Shown: one piece after another, positions 42,607-51,535 of the stretch
Position numbering within the stretch: the stretch's first letter is position 1
Layout: every line of letters begins with the position of its first letter
NCBI GenBank assembly: GCA_039183205.1
Contig: JBCDBR010000024.1
Coordinates: 1-64,000, forward strand
Direction of reading: 5' to 3'
Length of the DNA stretch: 64,000 nt
Source of the DNA: HKCCE3408 sp039183205
Lineage (GTDB): Bacteria > Pseudomonadota > Alphaproteobacteria > Rhodobacterales > Rhodobacteraceae
The notes under the pieces: model-generated
What the model was told of the DNA's origin: nothing
Seen by the model: the letters and a program-made list of their open reading frames with translations, nothing else
Database searches by the model: none
Made by a program: the position numbers and the translations under genes

Positions 42607-43661
42607 GCGCGTTCCTCCGGTGGCAGGATCCAGAGCTTTTGTCGCGGGAATTCCAAAATGATATCCTGGCCTTCGCCGTAGCTTCGGATCGCCGCGGCAT
42701 CCGCCACAACATGGATCAGATCATCGCCGACCGCGACCTTGAGGCGCGAATGCGTTCCGACATAGACCGAAGAGGTAACCTTACCGGCCACCGCATTCGG
42801 GCCCTGCGTGTCGGCGATCTCTATGTCCTCGGGTCGGATCGTCAGGATGCCGGCATCGCGCACTCCGGCCGCGGCACGGGGGGCGTCGAATTGGCCAAGC
42901 GCGGTGCTAAACGTGCCATTTTGCCGTCGGCCCGGCAGGAAATTGACGCCGCCGAAAAAGCCAGCAATCTCGCGCGAGGTCGGTTCGTCATAAAGCGCCA
43001 TTGGGGTGTCGTATTGCTGCAAGGTGCCGTGCAGGATCAACGCGATCTTGTCGGCCAAAACGGCGGCTTCTTCTTGGTCATGGGTCACGAAGACCGTGGT
43101 GATGCCCATGGATTTCTGGATCTCGCGGATAAGATCGCGCATCTCAAAGCGCAGATGCGTATCAAGGTTGCTGAGCGGTTCGTCGAGCAACAACAGGTTG
43201 GGGTTGACGATGAGCGCACGGGCCAGCGCAATCCGTTGCTGTTGACCGCCGGACAGTTCCTTTGGTTTTCGCGCGCCCATGCCGGGTAGCTTGACCAACT
43301 CCAACATCTCATCGACACGGCGGTCAATCGTCGCTTGATCGACTTTGCGCATCTTCAGCCCATAGCCCACGTTTTGCGCCACGGTCATATAGGGAAACAG
43401 CAGGTAGTTTTGGAACACCATGACCGCGCCGCGCTTTTCCGGCGGGATTTTCATGATGGACTGGTTGCCAAATAGGATGTCACCCGATGTCGGCTGTAGC
43501 AGACCGGCGATCATTTTCATCGTTGTGGTCTTACCGCATCCCGAGGGACCCAAGAGCGCAAGAAGGCTGCCAGAAGCGACCTCTAGATTAAGGTCATCAA
43601 TGGCCGGCTTATCCATGCCGGGATAGAGCTTTGTCAGGCCACGGATCGACAGGCTGGTCAT
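42603..43661 (-). CDS. ABC transporter ATP-binding protein (MalK/PotA type)
   Basis: This 352-residue ATPase has Walker A GPSGCGKTTTMKMIAG, signature LSGGQQQRIALARAL, Walker B NLLLLDEPLSNLDTHLR and the switch His in FVTHDQEEA. A C-terminal TOBE/regulatory domain starts around residue 240 (REIAGFFGGVNFLPG). It energises the sugar importer formed with the two permeases and the binding protein of this operon. It overlaps the GH51 gene by 4 bp. Confidence 0.93.
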   Translation of the reverse strand: MTSLSIRGLTKLYPGMDKPAIDDLNLEVASGSLLALLGPSGCGKTTTMKMIAGLLQPTSGDILFGNQSIMKIPPEKRGAVMVFQNYLLFPYMTVAQNVGYGLKMRKVDQATIDRRVDEMLELVKLPGMGARKPKELSGGQQQRIALARALIVNPNLLLLDEPLSNLDTHLRFEMRDLIREIQKSMGITTVFVTHDQEEAAVLADKIALILHGTLQQYDTPMALYDEPTSREIAGFFGGVNFLPGRRQNGTFSTALGQFDAPRAAAGVRDAGILTIRPEDIEIADTQGPNAVAGKVTSSVYVGTHSRLKVAVGDDLIHVVADAAAIRSYGEGQDIILEFPRQKLWILPPEERA

Positions 43662-45601
43662 GCGGCCCCCTCAAGCGGGACCTCAACAAGCGCAACGGCG
43701 TGGGCCGGGATGGTGAGCTGGGTTGCATCTGGCCAAGCGGCTTCTTCGATCCCAACCGCGTCGGGGTCGTATTCGGTGTTTAGCGATTGCGGGCCCGGAC
43801 CCGCGACGAAGTGGATGCGGCCCGAACCCGTGCGGGTCAGTCCAGAGAGGCTAATTTCAGCGGCGCGTTCGGGGTCGCGATTGACCACCGACAAAAAGAG
43901 CATGCCACCATCGGCGCTGCGTGTGGCGGCAGCATCGACCAGCGGCACCGCATCATAGGCAGGCAGATTGCCTGCCGCAGGTGTTGCCATGCTGTCGACC
44001 TCGACCCGACAGGCCACCGAATGGCTGCCGCGATGCTTTGTGAACAGCTCAAGCACCAAGAATGTGGGCGTCTTCCAGACATGCGTTTGAGAGACCCGGA
44101 TATTGCCCATCACATTGATCAGATTGAAGCTGGCTGACATCTTGATCCAATCGGCGCGCGCCAGGCAGGCATTCATCAGAGCGCCGGCATAAAGCGCATC
44201 CGCCATGCCGTAGTCTTCAAAGAAATCCGGCGTCTTGGCCTCCACATAAGTGTTCCATTCGTCAAAGATGATCGCCGGGGGCGGATCGGCATGCGCACGC
44301 ACGATGTCCCAGGTGTGGTCCAGCATCTCGGTCACTTCGTGGGCCGCGGCGACTTTGGGCCAATAAAGTTCGTGCGCCGGGGGCGGGGTGGTCCATTTCT
44401 CGGTCCGGATCGAGTAGTAATGCACGCTGAGTTTCGTAATTTCAGGTGCCGTTTTCAGCACCAGTTCATTCCAGTGACCGTAAAGGTCCGTTGGCGCGCC
44501 GACAGCGATCAAGTCAAGGCTCGGATCGGCCGCGAGCATGGCTGCGGCAAATTCTCGGTAGCGCCGGCCATAGGTTTCGGCATCGCATGTGCCGACCTGC
44601 CAATTGCCAAATTGTTCATTGCCGACGAACCATGTCTTCACGTTGTAAGGTTCAGGATGGCCGTTACGGGCGCGCCACTGTCCCATCTTTGTGTCGGTGC
44701 CGCCATTGCAATATTCCACCCAGGCCGCGGCCTCGTCCGGCGTTCCGTTGCCCATGTTGATGGTCAGGATCGGCTCGGTCTCCACATGGCGGCACAGGGC
44801 CAGAAATTCGTCCGTGCCAACGTCGTGCGGCTCCCACGTATTCCAGGCTGGGTCCAGGTAACCGGGGCGTTGGTCGCGCGGGCCCACACCATCCTGCCAG
44901 TGATAAGCAGAGGCGAAATTGCCCCCGGGCCAGCGCAAGAAGGTCGGGCCCCAATCGCGCAGCGCTGCAACGACGTCCGGCCGATGGCCATCGAGCGTTT
45001 GTGCAGGCATAACCGAAGCGCAGCCGATCCATAGATCGCCCTCTGCTGCGTGGGCGACGGAAAACGCGGCATTTTCGGCATCGCTGCTTACACTCAGGAT
45101 CGTTTCGTAATCCTGCCAGTCGGCCCCAACTTCGACAATGTCCCAGAGCGCAGTTCCAAGCCGAACCTCCACCCTTTGCCCCTGCCCTTTCAGTGTCAGG
45201 CGCACGTGGTAGGCGCGCCCCGCCACCAAGTTTAGCCCGTCTTGCTGCACACCGTGCATCGCGCCATCGGCGCGGCGGATGGTGATGCGCTGCGACTGAT
45301 TTCCGGTGAAAAAAGTCGTGTTGTCATGGACATATAGGACGCCGTGATAATCAGGTGACAAGGCCGTCCAAGGTGTGACAACGCCATAGCTCGGGTTCTG
45401 ATGGCTCAGCCCTTCGCTCATGCCGACGAACATCTTATCATGGCCGAGGAATTTGCGGTTGCGCAGCATCTCCGCCCAATGACCCTGATAGACGGAGCGG
45501 CCGATATGTTCGAGGTTTGCGCCGTAGAGGTGGTCGTGCACGTCACCGCAGCTCTGACTTGGATCGATATGGATTGCGGCCTTGAGTGTTTCGTCGCTCA
45601 T
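43658..45601 (-). CDS. GH51-type alpha-L-arabinofuranosidase, cytoplasmic
   Basis: This 647-residue glycoside hydrolase resembles GH51 alpha-L-arabinofuranosidases. The acid/base is E329 in TWFVGNEQFGNW (usual form WCLGNE) and the nucleophile is E448 in IIFDEWNTYVEA. FLRWPGGNFASAYHWQDGVG and AVGAPTDLYGHWN are also typical. No signal peptide is seen, so it works inside the cell on imported oligosaccharides or glycosides. The FVGNEQFG variant around the acid/base departs from the common WCLGNEMDG pattern, so a different aglycone or sugar is possible. Confidence 0.88.
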   Translation of the reverse strand: MSDETLKAAIHIDPSQSCGDVHDHLYGANLEHIGRSVYQGHWAEMLRNRKFLGHDKMFVGMSEGLSHQNPSYGVVTPWTALSPDYHGVLYVHDNTTFFTGNQSQRITIRRADGAMHGVQQDGLNLVAGRAYHVRLTLKGQGQRVEVRLGTALWDIVEVGADWQDYETILSVSSDAENAAFSVAHAAEGDLWIGCASVMPAQTLDGHRPDVVAALRDWGPTFLRWPGGNFASAYHWQDGVGPRDQRPGYLDPAWNTWEPHDVGTDEFLALCRHVETEPILTINMGNGTPDEAAAWVEYCNGGTDTKMGQWRARNGHPEPYNVKTWFVGNEQFGNWQVGTCDAETYGRRYREFAAAMLAADPSLDLIAVGAPTDLYGHWNELVLKTAPEITKLSVHYYSIRTEKWTTPPPAHELYWPKVAAAHEVTEMLDHTWDIVRAHADPPPAIIFDEWNTYVEAKTPDFFEDYGMADALYAGALMNACLARADWIKMSASFNLINVMGNIRVSQTHVWKTPTFLVLELFTKHRGSHSVACRVEVDSMATPAAGNLPAYDAVPLVDAAATRSADGGMLFLSVVNRDPERAAEISLSGLTRTGSGRIHFVAGPGPQSLNTEYDPDAVGIEEAAWPDATQLTIPAHAVALVEVPLEGAA

Positions 45602-45635
45602 TGAAGGCGCCCTCTGCGGTTATGGACTGGCCCGA

Positions 45636-46523
45636 TCATACGCGGCCAAACCCGCCAACCGCGCTCGATTCCCCTGACAAGAAGCGCGAGGTGATCAGAA
45701 GGATCAGGATCGCCGGGGCGATGAATACCAGCGACAACGCAGCAATCATCGCATTGTTTCCGGTGCCGGCGGCCGAGAAAAGCAGCATGGGCAGCGTAAC
45801 CACCCTGCCCTGCCCGATCAGGAAGGTCAGAAGGTACTGGCTCCACGAGACCAAGAATGCAAAGAGTGCGGCGACAAACAGGCCTGGCAGGATCGCCGGG
45901 AGCGTGACATCCCAAAAGATGCGCAGCGGCTTTGCCCCAAGGCAGCGCGCCTGGGCCTCAAAGTCCGGATTGTAATTGGCGAAAACACCACTCAACGTCA
46001 GGACCACATAGGGCATCACCGGCACCAGATGTACGATGCTGACACCAAAGACGCTGCCGGCCAAATCGATCGGAATGCCCATATCCTGCAACGCCAGATC
46101 CCAACGGATGAAATTGATATTGAGGCCGAGGCTGAAGGCGATCGGTGGTAGGATTGTGGGCGTGATGATCATGAACTCGACAATGCGTTTCCCGCGAAAC
46201 TTATAAAGTCCGAGCGCGCGCGCCGCAGGCAGGCCGATGATCACCGAAAGCCCGGTCACCGTGGCGCCGATGGCCAGGCTGAGCCAAAGTGCGCTGATCA
46301 CATCCGGGACGCTTGCCCAAAGTTCAATGAAGCCGGCGAAGGTCCGTTCGCCCTGCGGTGGGATCAATTGTAGGCGTTCCCATGCTTGCAGGCTCCATTC
46401 CTCCGGCACGAGCTGCGGGTAGAACCAGCGGAAGGCAAAGGCGTTGATCATAAACGCGATCACCGGCGCCACCAACATGAGGCTGACAAATCCGACCGTG
46501 AGGTAGAAGACGCCCCGCTGCAT
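45636..46523 (-). CDS. ABC transporter permease (second permease)
   Basis: This 295-residue inner-membrane protein has six predicted helices and the permease EAA loop, seen as EAQARCLGAKPLRIFWDVTL, which docks on the ATPase. It resembles PotC/CysW-type permeases. The ATG has AAGGA upstream and lies 4 bp after the other permease gene. It forms the channel of the sugar importer. Confidence 0.9.
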   Translation of the reverse strand: MQRGVFYLTVGFVSLMLVAPVIAFMINAFAFRWFYPQLVPEEWSLQAWERLQLIPPQGERTFAGFIELWASVPDVISALWLSLAIGATVTGLSVIIGLPAARALGLYKFRGKRIVEFMIITPTILPPIAFSLGLNINFIRWDLALQDMGIPIDLAGSVFGVSIVHLVPVMPYVVLTLSGVFANYNPDFEAQARCLGAKPLRIFWDVTLPAILPGLFVAALFAFLVSWSQYLLTFLIGQGRVVTLPMLLFSAAGTGNNAMIAALSLVFIAPAILILLITSRFLSGESSAVGGFGRV

Positions 46524-46527
46524 TCGA

Positions 46528-47403
46528 TCAGTCCTTTCGCACGGTACGTGCCGTGATCCCCATGTAAATGAAGACCAGAACGAAGACGATGACCGCGATG
46601 ATCATGCTCAGCGCCATGCCCTCGGCACGGGCGTTGAGATCGGGGTTAAGGAAGAAGTCGAGCGCGAGGACAGGAAGCATTTTGGGATGCTGCACGCCCA
46701 ATATGCGCGGCACCTCATAAGTGCCGAACGTAAAAGCAAAAACGATGATGGAGGCCGATAGAAGGCCCGGCATGATCAACGGCAAGGTCACTGTGCGGAA
46801 CCGCTGCCACCGATTGGCACCAAGGCTTTGGGCAACCGCTTCGTAATCTTCGCCGAGCGATTGCAGGATTGCCAGCACGATGATGCCAAAAAACGCGACC
46901 TCTTTCCAGATATAGGCCAAAATGATCCCGATGCCGTAGGGGTCGCGGGTGAGCGCCGGGAAATCCCGCGGCGAGGAGACAAGACCAAGCTCTCCCAACA
47001 GACGTGACGTCAGCCCGCTTTGCGAGAACAGCATCAGCATGCCCACCGCGATCACCAAATGGGGGATCGGTAGATTGAGCTGAAAGAAGAAAACGGCGAG
47101 TTTTTTGCCGACGAATGTGCGCCGCAGCAAAAGCGCAACCGCGATCGCGATGGCGGCCGAGACGAAGGTGCTGACCAAAGCGACCCAAAGGCTGAGCCAA
47201 AGCCCCGGCCAAAACCGCGAAGCCACATCGGCCCCGAACAAAACTGACCGATATGCGTCGAGGCTGATCTGAGTTGTGCCGATGTTGGGCTGGTATCCGA
47301 GGCTTTGGAGCAGGCCGTAGCCGAGGCTCCCGAAAAAGAGCACGGTGATAATCACCATGGTCGGCGCAAGCATGATCGGGATGCGTAACTTTTCCCAGGA
47401 CAT
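46528..47403 (-). CDS. ABC transporter permease (first permease)
   Basis: This 291-residue inner-membrane protein has a six-helix core and an EAA loop (YEAVAQSLGANRWQRFRTVTL), typical of PotB/CysT-type permeases. It lies 75 bp downstream of the binding-protein gene and pairs with the next permease gene. Confidence 0.9.
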   Translation of the reverse strand: MSWEKLRIPIMLAPTMVIITVLFFGSLGYGLLQSLGYQPNIGTTQISLDAYRSVLFGADVASRFWPGLWLSLWVALVSTFVSAAIAIAVALLLRRTFVGKKLAVFFFQLNLPIPHLVIAVGMLMLFSQSGLTSRLLGELGLVSSPRDFPALTRDPYGIGIILAYIWKEVAFFGIIVLAILQSLGEDYEAVAQSLGANRWQRFRTVTLPLIMPGLLSASIIVFAFTFGTYEVPRILGVQHPKMLPVLALDFFLNPDLNARAEGMALSMIIAVIVFVLVFIYMGITARTVRKD

Positions 47404-47478
47404 CCAGGGGTCTCTTTCGCGCGAAATATCGGGACCGGCGGCGGCGAAGAAACCAGACCCGCCGGCCCCGTCTGTAGC

Positions 47479-48750
47479 TTATTCCGGCAGCGGCTCACCG
47501 CGGAGCACGTAACGCTGCCAATCGGCTTCAATCCGCGCCTGGTATTCAGCATCGATATCGGCCACGAGAGCGCCGGCCAAGCGTCCGGGATCGGCAGCAG
47601 CATCGCCCAAGTTCTGCATCGCCTCTTGGATGGCGGCGACTTGGTCGGCATCGGTCACCCTATTGACGTCAATTGCCCAGCCGCAGCAGAACCCGTTTTG
47701 CGGCTGCACCTGTGCAGCCTGGCGGTCCGGGCGCAGCACCAAGTTGGCGGTCACAAGCGCGGCGGCCTTGTTCGGCGCGTTGAACGGGATCGCAAGGTAA
47801 TTGAAATCACCGATCATGAAATTGTCGAACGCGAAGGCACGTGCCGTCGGGGGGACCACGCCCGCACTGATATCTGGTGCAGCACCAGATGGCGATTGGG
47901 TGAAGGCAAACTCGATCTCACCATTGGCAAAGAGCGATTTCATATCTGCATCACTGGACGGATAGGTCTCACCGCCACGCCAGAGGTTTTCCTCCCACGA
48001 CAGCAATTCGCGCCAGGTGGCCACACTCCATTCATTATAAAGCTCTTCGTTGAACGGGCCGACCCATTGGTCATGATCGCCACTGAGTTCAAACATCAAC
48101 TGTTTGACAAAACGCGTCCCGATGAAGGCGCCGGGCCCCGGGGCCACATACGTGAACTGGCCCGGATTTTCAGCAATCCAGGCCGACAGATCGGCATACG
48201 AACGGGGCAATTCAGCCTCGTCCATGCGCGCGCTGTCATACATTAAATGAAACTGCGCGCTCGACCATGGGCTTTCCATCCCGTCAACCGGTCGGCCAAA
48301 ATCCAAGCTGATGGCCGGATTGCTCCAATCCACAAGGGCCGCGTTCGGAACCGCCTCGGACCAAGGTCCATAAAGCAAATCGGCCTGCTGAAGCGTGGCG
48401 AAATTCTCGCCGTTGATCCAGATCATATCGATCGATCCCCGGTCGCCATCGGCACCGGCCTCTTGCTCGCTGATCACCTGGTTGACCGCGTCGACGGTGT
48501 CGGCAATCGGCACACGTTCCAGCGTTATGCCGTATTCCTCCAGCAACGGCTCTCCGTAGAACGTATCGACAAAGCCATTGATGGCGTCCGAGCCACCCCA
48601 CATGTACCAAAACACGGTCTGGCCGCGGGCTTCCTCAAGCACCTGGTCCCAACTGTCGAAGCCGGGTAGGTCCTGGGCTCCGACGGGCGCGCTGAGCGCG
48701 CAGGCCGCGCCGACAAGGCTTGCCTGCGTGAATTTGCGGAATGTTGTCAT
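47479..48750 (-). CDS. ABC transporter substrate-binding protein, YnjB-like
   Basis: This 423-residue periplasmic protein has a signal peptide (residues 1-25, ending APVGAQD). The mature start GQTVFWYMWGGSDAINGFVD and RVPIADTVDAVNQVISEQEA resemble the YnjB family of solute-binding proteins, whose ligands are poorly defined. The ATG at 48750 has a GGGAGGA site 8 bp upstream; the longer open frame is not needed. Its position among sugar genes argues for a sugar or glycoside ligand here. Confidence 0.88.
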   Translation of the reverse strand: MTTFRKFTQASLVGAACALSAPVGAQDLPGFDSWDQVLEEARGQTVFWYMWGGSDAINGFVDTFYGEPLLEEYGITLERVPIADTVDAVNQVISEQEAGADGDRGSIDMIWINGENFATLQQADLLYGPWSEAVPNAALVDWSNPAISLDFGRPVDGMESPWSSAQFHLMYDSARMDEAELPRSYADLSAWIAENPGQFTYVAPGPGAFIGTRFVKQLMFELSGDHDQWVGPFNEELYNEWSVATWRELLSWEENLWRGGETYPSSDADMKSLFANGEIEFAFTQSPSGAAPDISAGVVPPTARAFAFDNFMIGDFNYLAIPFNAPNKAAALVTANLVLRPDRQAAQVQPQNGFCCGWAIDVNRVTDADQVAAIQEAMQNLGDAAADPGRLAGALVADIDAEYQARIEADWQRYVLRGEPLPE

Positions 48751-48886
48751 CTGTAGCGTCCTCCCTTGCGTCGAATTTCTAGTCGTAAAGTCCTCAGGCT
48801 TTGCGATGAAACTCGTAGTGTCATGTTGGATTATGTATTGCGCCCGGCCCGCGGCGCAGATCTTTCCCAACCCCTCCTAATTTGCC

Positions 48887-48935
48887 AGCCTAGGTGGAGG
48901 CGGCTGAATTGCAACAGCTAATTTGTACATACCAA
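48887..48935 (-). promoter_or_regulatory. Possible promoter and GntR-like site before the binding-protein gene
   Basis: On the minus strand TTGCAA (48914-48909) and TAGGCT (48892-48887) are 16 bases apart and could be a promoter for the transporter genes. Just upstream, 48923-48935 reads TTGGTATGTACAA on the minus strand, an imperfect version of the TTGTA-N2-TACAA palindrome. Both are weak, pattern-only calls. Confidence 0.3.
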
Positions 48936-48964
48936 TTTTGCGACCTGTGCCGAGCCGATTGACG

Positions 48965-50386
48965 TTAACTCATGTCGGAGCTGTTTAGGTGATCTCGCAT
49001 CGGGACGGCACCCAGCAACTCCATCCCGGCCCAACTGCAAAACTCTGTCAGGGTGGCGCCGATGCGGCCGGGCACCAGCACAAAATGATGCTCAATTCCA
49101 TGCGCCATAACAGATGAGACAACGTCGCCCATGGACACATCGCACCCTGCAATACGGAACTGATCCATCCAGCCGCGACATCCGATATAGCCGGTTTTTG
49201 CGCGTGCGACGATGTCGCCTTCCATCGCAAACAGCGCATGCGCATTGCGGGTGACGCGAAAGACCGATGCCGGCCCATCGCGAAACACCAAATCGCTGAT
49301 TGTGCCCACATCGCGCGGTTCGGGATCGCCGCGCGTAATCGTGGGGTGATTGATCCACCGGGCACCTGCGTCATCAGCAAGATAAAGCGGGCCGCCGCCG
49401 GCATGCCACATGAGCAATTTTTCGGTCTCCAAATCGGGCTCAGCCATGTCCAACAGATAGCCAACCCGTCCGGTCAGCGACTTCGCCACAAGTTGCGTGA
49501 CGGCACCCAAGACGTCGCCTTCGGCAGCAACGGGAAGATGACTGGCCTCTTCCAGCCAAGAGAATGCTGCGCCAGGATGCATCCCGGGATCGTCCTGCAA
49601 GGCGGACCAATCTGCCACCGCAAGCGCGGCGTATGCGCCATCCAGCGCCAAATCCTTCAGTGACAAAGCCGCCTGGGCTGTCAGGGCCAATTGCGCCTCC
49701 GATACGCCGGAAATCTCTGCGGCCTGGCCCATGGCGTCAATTTCAGCAGCGACACGACCGGCGTCCTGGGCGGCCATACGCGCGGTCAGTTCATGGATGT
49801 CATGATGGGCCACTTCGACACCCAGCCGCGCGCGCAACTCCGAGGTCGACACCTCCATGTTGTAGAACGTCATGGCAAGCCCGCCAACAACGCCAATGCG
49901 CGCCCCAAACAGCGATTTGGCCGCCTTGATTGCCCGAATGGTGTGGCGCAGCCGCACTTGCAATGCGGGGCTATCGGGCGCCCCGTGGTACCACTGCACC
50001 GGCCGGACTGCACGATCGCGAACCTGCCGCGCAATGGAAAGGGACATGTTGAGCGAGACAAAGCTGTTGAGCTGGATGTCCCCTGACAGCGTCGGCTCCG
50101 GCACCGCCCAAAAGCCCGCGCGAAATTCCGAAGCGGCAATGGTACGCGCGACATCGCCCATGGTGAACCCGCCATGAAGCAGGAGAACGAAATCCACGCC
50201 CTCCGCTCGGCATTGATCTAACGCCACCAACGTATCTTGCCCATTCATAGGCGTGTCCGGCGCAATGAAGAGCGTCGCATTTTCTGCGTCGCACAGGCCG
50301 GCCAAGGCCGCTTCCGCCCGGTCCCATACGTTGTGTTTTTCCGGCAGATATCTGGGCAAAGAGCCTCGGATCAATCCGATCTTCAT
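48965..50386 (-). CDS. L-fucose/L-arabinose isomerase family protein
   Basis: This 473-residue protein has the FucI-type fold. The metal ligands are predicted as E289 in AAEGDVLGAVT, D313 in LLDMAEPD and a late His in HGIEHHFVLVPGRIG; WHAGGGPLYLADD is another family segment. Such enzymes interconvert aldoses and ketoses (L-fucose/L-fuculose, D- or L-arabinose/ribulose). It is the first gene of the minus-strand sugar operon, separated from the binding-protein gene by 214 bp. The substrate is inferred from its neighbours only. Confidence 0.85.
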   Translation of the reverse strand: MKIGLIRGSLPRYLPEKHNVWDRAEAALAGLCDAENATLFIAPDTPMNGQDTLVALDQCRAEGVDFVLLLHGGFTMGDVARTIAASEFRAGFWAVPEPTLSGDIQLNSFVSLNMSLSIARQVRDRAVRPVQWYHGAPDSPALQVRLRHTIRAIKAAKSLFGARIGVVGGLAMTFYNMEVSTSELRARLGVEVAHHDIHELTARMAAQDAGRVAAEIDAMGQAAEISGVSEAQLALTAQAALSLKDLALDGAYAALAVADWSALQDDPGMHPGAAFSWLEEASHLPVAAEGDVLGAVTQLVAKSLTGRVGYLLDMAEPDLETEKLLMWHAGGGPLYLADDAGARWINHPTITRGDPEPRDVGTISDLVFRDGPASVFRVTRNAHALFAMEGDIVARAKTGYIGCRGWMDQFRIAGCDVSMGDVVSSVMAHGIEHHFVLVPGRIGATLTEFCSWAGMELLGAVPMRDHLNSSDMS

Positions 50387-51166
50387 GCCACTCCCTCCAA
50401 TTCGATATGGGGCCGATCCTTCGCAGCCTCACCTTGGCATGCTACGCGTTTTTGGGGTCTACGCGGAAGATGTATCTTTTCCACAGGATCACACGCATTC
50501 TCAGAAAGTGCATCCAATCCAAGGGCATGGGGGAATTTTTCGCATAGCGACACGGCCGAGATGTGGCACCTGGAGCGGGAAGGCCGTCATTGTCCAATCG
50601 TCCCATTCCACCGCGCCATGACGGCTATGTTGGCTGGCACATCCCTTCGTAGGGCTTCGCACAGCATCGCCTACCACACCGAAATCGGCCCGGTGCTGCG
50701 AGTTGAGATAACCGCGCACGGCTCCCGGCTTGGGCAGCGCCTCCGTTGGGATTGCAAAACCAAGGGTCTACGGCACTCAGATGCAGCCCATCGCGAAGCT
50801 GCCGCAACGTCCACCCGCTAAAGCAACGCCACCAAGAAGCGCGGGGACACGTAGGGTGTGGGTCCACCTGAGGATTGGCGTTTGTGGCAGGTCAACGCTG
50901 CCAAGCTGAGCTATCGGAACCGATCCTTGCGGATCGGCGTTGACCGAAAGGTTTCAAAACACAGACACGCGCATTGAAATTAGTGCAGCCATCTTTCGGG
51001 ATTCGCTTCGGGGGCCATATTACTTGTGCCATAAAGGTGGCGGTCTAAATGCGAGCGGCCACCACAGCGGGCTTTGCGGTTGGCCGGGCAATGGGTACAT
51101 GCGGTTTTTTAGCCTCATGCTGGTGTCCCCGTGCAGCGCGTCAGCCGTCCAAGTTGGAGGAGCGAT
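50387..51166. other. 780-bp region with no supported gene
   Basis: Lies between the divergent isomerase gene (minus) and the SnoaL-like gene (plus). Several open frames exist but all lack recognisable motifs, good ribosome sites or coupling. It must hold the promoter of the sugar operon near 50390-50480. A perfect hairpin lies at 50920-50937. It may contain decayed gene remnants. Confidence 0.5.
50920..50937. other. Perfect hairpin
   Basis: CCGATCC and GGATCGG form a perfect 7-bp stem around the loop TTGC. No T-tract follows on either strand, so it is not a typical terminator. It could be a protein-binding palindrome or part of a decayed element. Confidence 0.4.
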
Positions 51167-51535
51167 ATGTCGGCCAGAGAGTTCATAGAACGCTATAAAG
51201 CCGCCCTTCGAACCCAGGATTGGGCTGAGGTCGCGCCCTTGATCAGCGATAACGCCCGCGTAGTCTTTTCGAACGGCGCCGTGCACGTTGGCAAAGACGC
51301 GATCAAGGCCGCCTATATGCGTAATTTCACCACGATCAAGAATGAAGACTACCGTGTAGACAATGTTCTTTGGTTGGCAGAAACACCAAGTTTTGCGGCC
51401 TACATGTTTGATTTCCACTGGACCGGGTGGGTCGAGGGCCAGGCCGCATCCGGGTCCGGGCGCGGCACGGCGGTCCTGGCGCGCGAAGCGAACGGTTGGG
51501 TGCTCGTGGGCGAACAATTGGGGCCAAAATCCTAG
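51167..51535 (+). CDS. SnoaL-like / NTF2-fold small protein
   Basis: This 122-residue protein has the NTF2-like pattern: SAREFIERYKAALRTQDW at the N-terminus, LISDNARVVFSNGAVHVGKDAIKAAY in the middle and WVLVGEQLG at the end. Such proteins are cone-shaped barrels used as isomerases, hydrolases or ligand-binding proteins. The ATG has a GGAGG site 7 bp upstream. It stands alone, so its role is open. Confidence 0.8.
   Translation: MSAREFIERYKAALRTQDWAEVAPLISDNARVVFSNGAVHVGKDAIKAAYMRNFTTIKNEDYRVDNVLWLAETPSFAAYMFDFHWTGWVEGQAASGSGRGTAVLAREANGWVLVGEQLGPKS

Noticed and set aside
50237..50821. Plus-strand open frames near the isomerase start
   Set aside because: They begin inside the isomerase gene on the other strand and carry no known motif.
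50920..50937. Hairpin as a transcription terminator
   Set aside because: The stem is perfect but no T-run follows on either strand.
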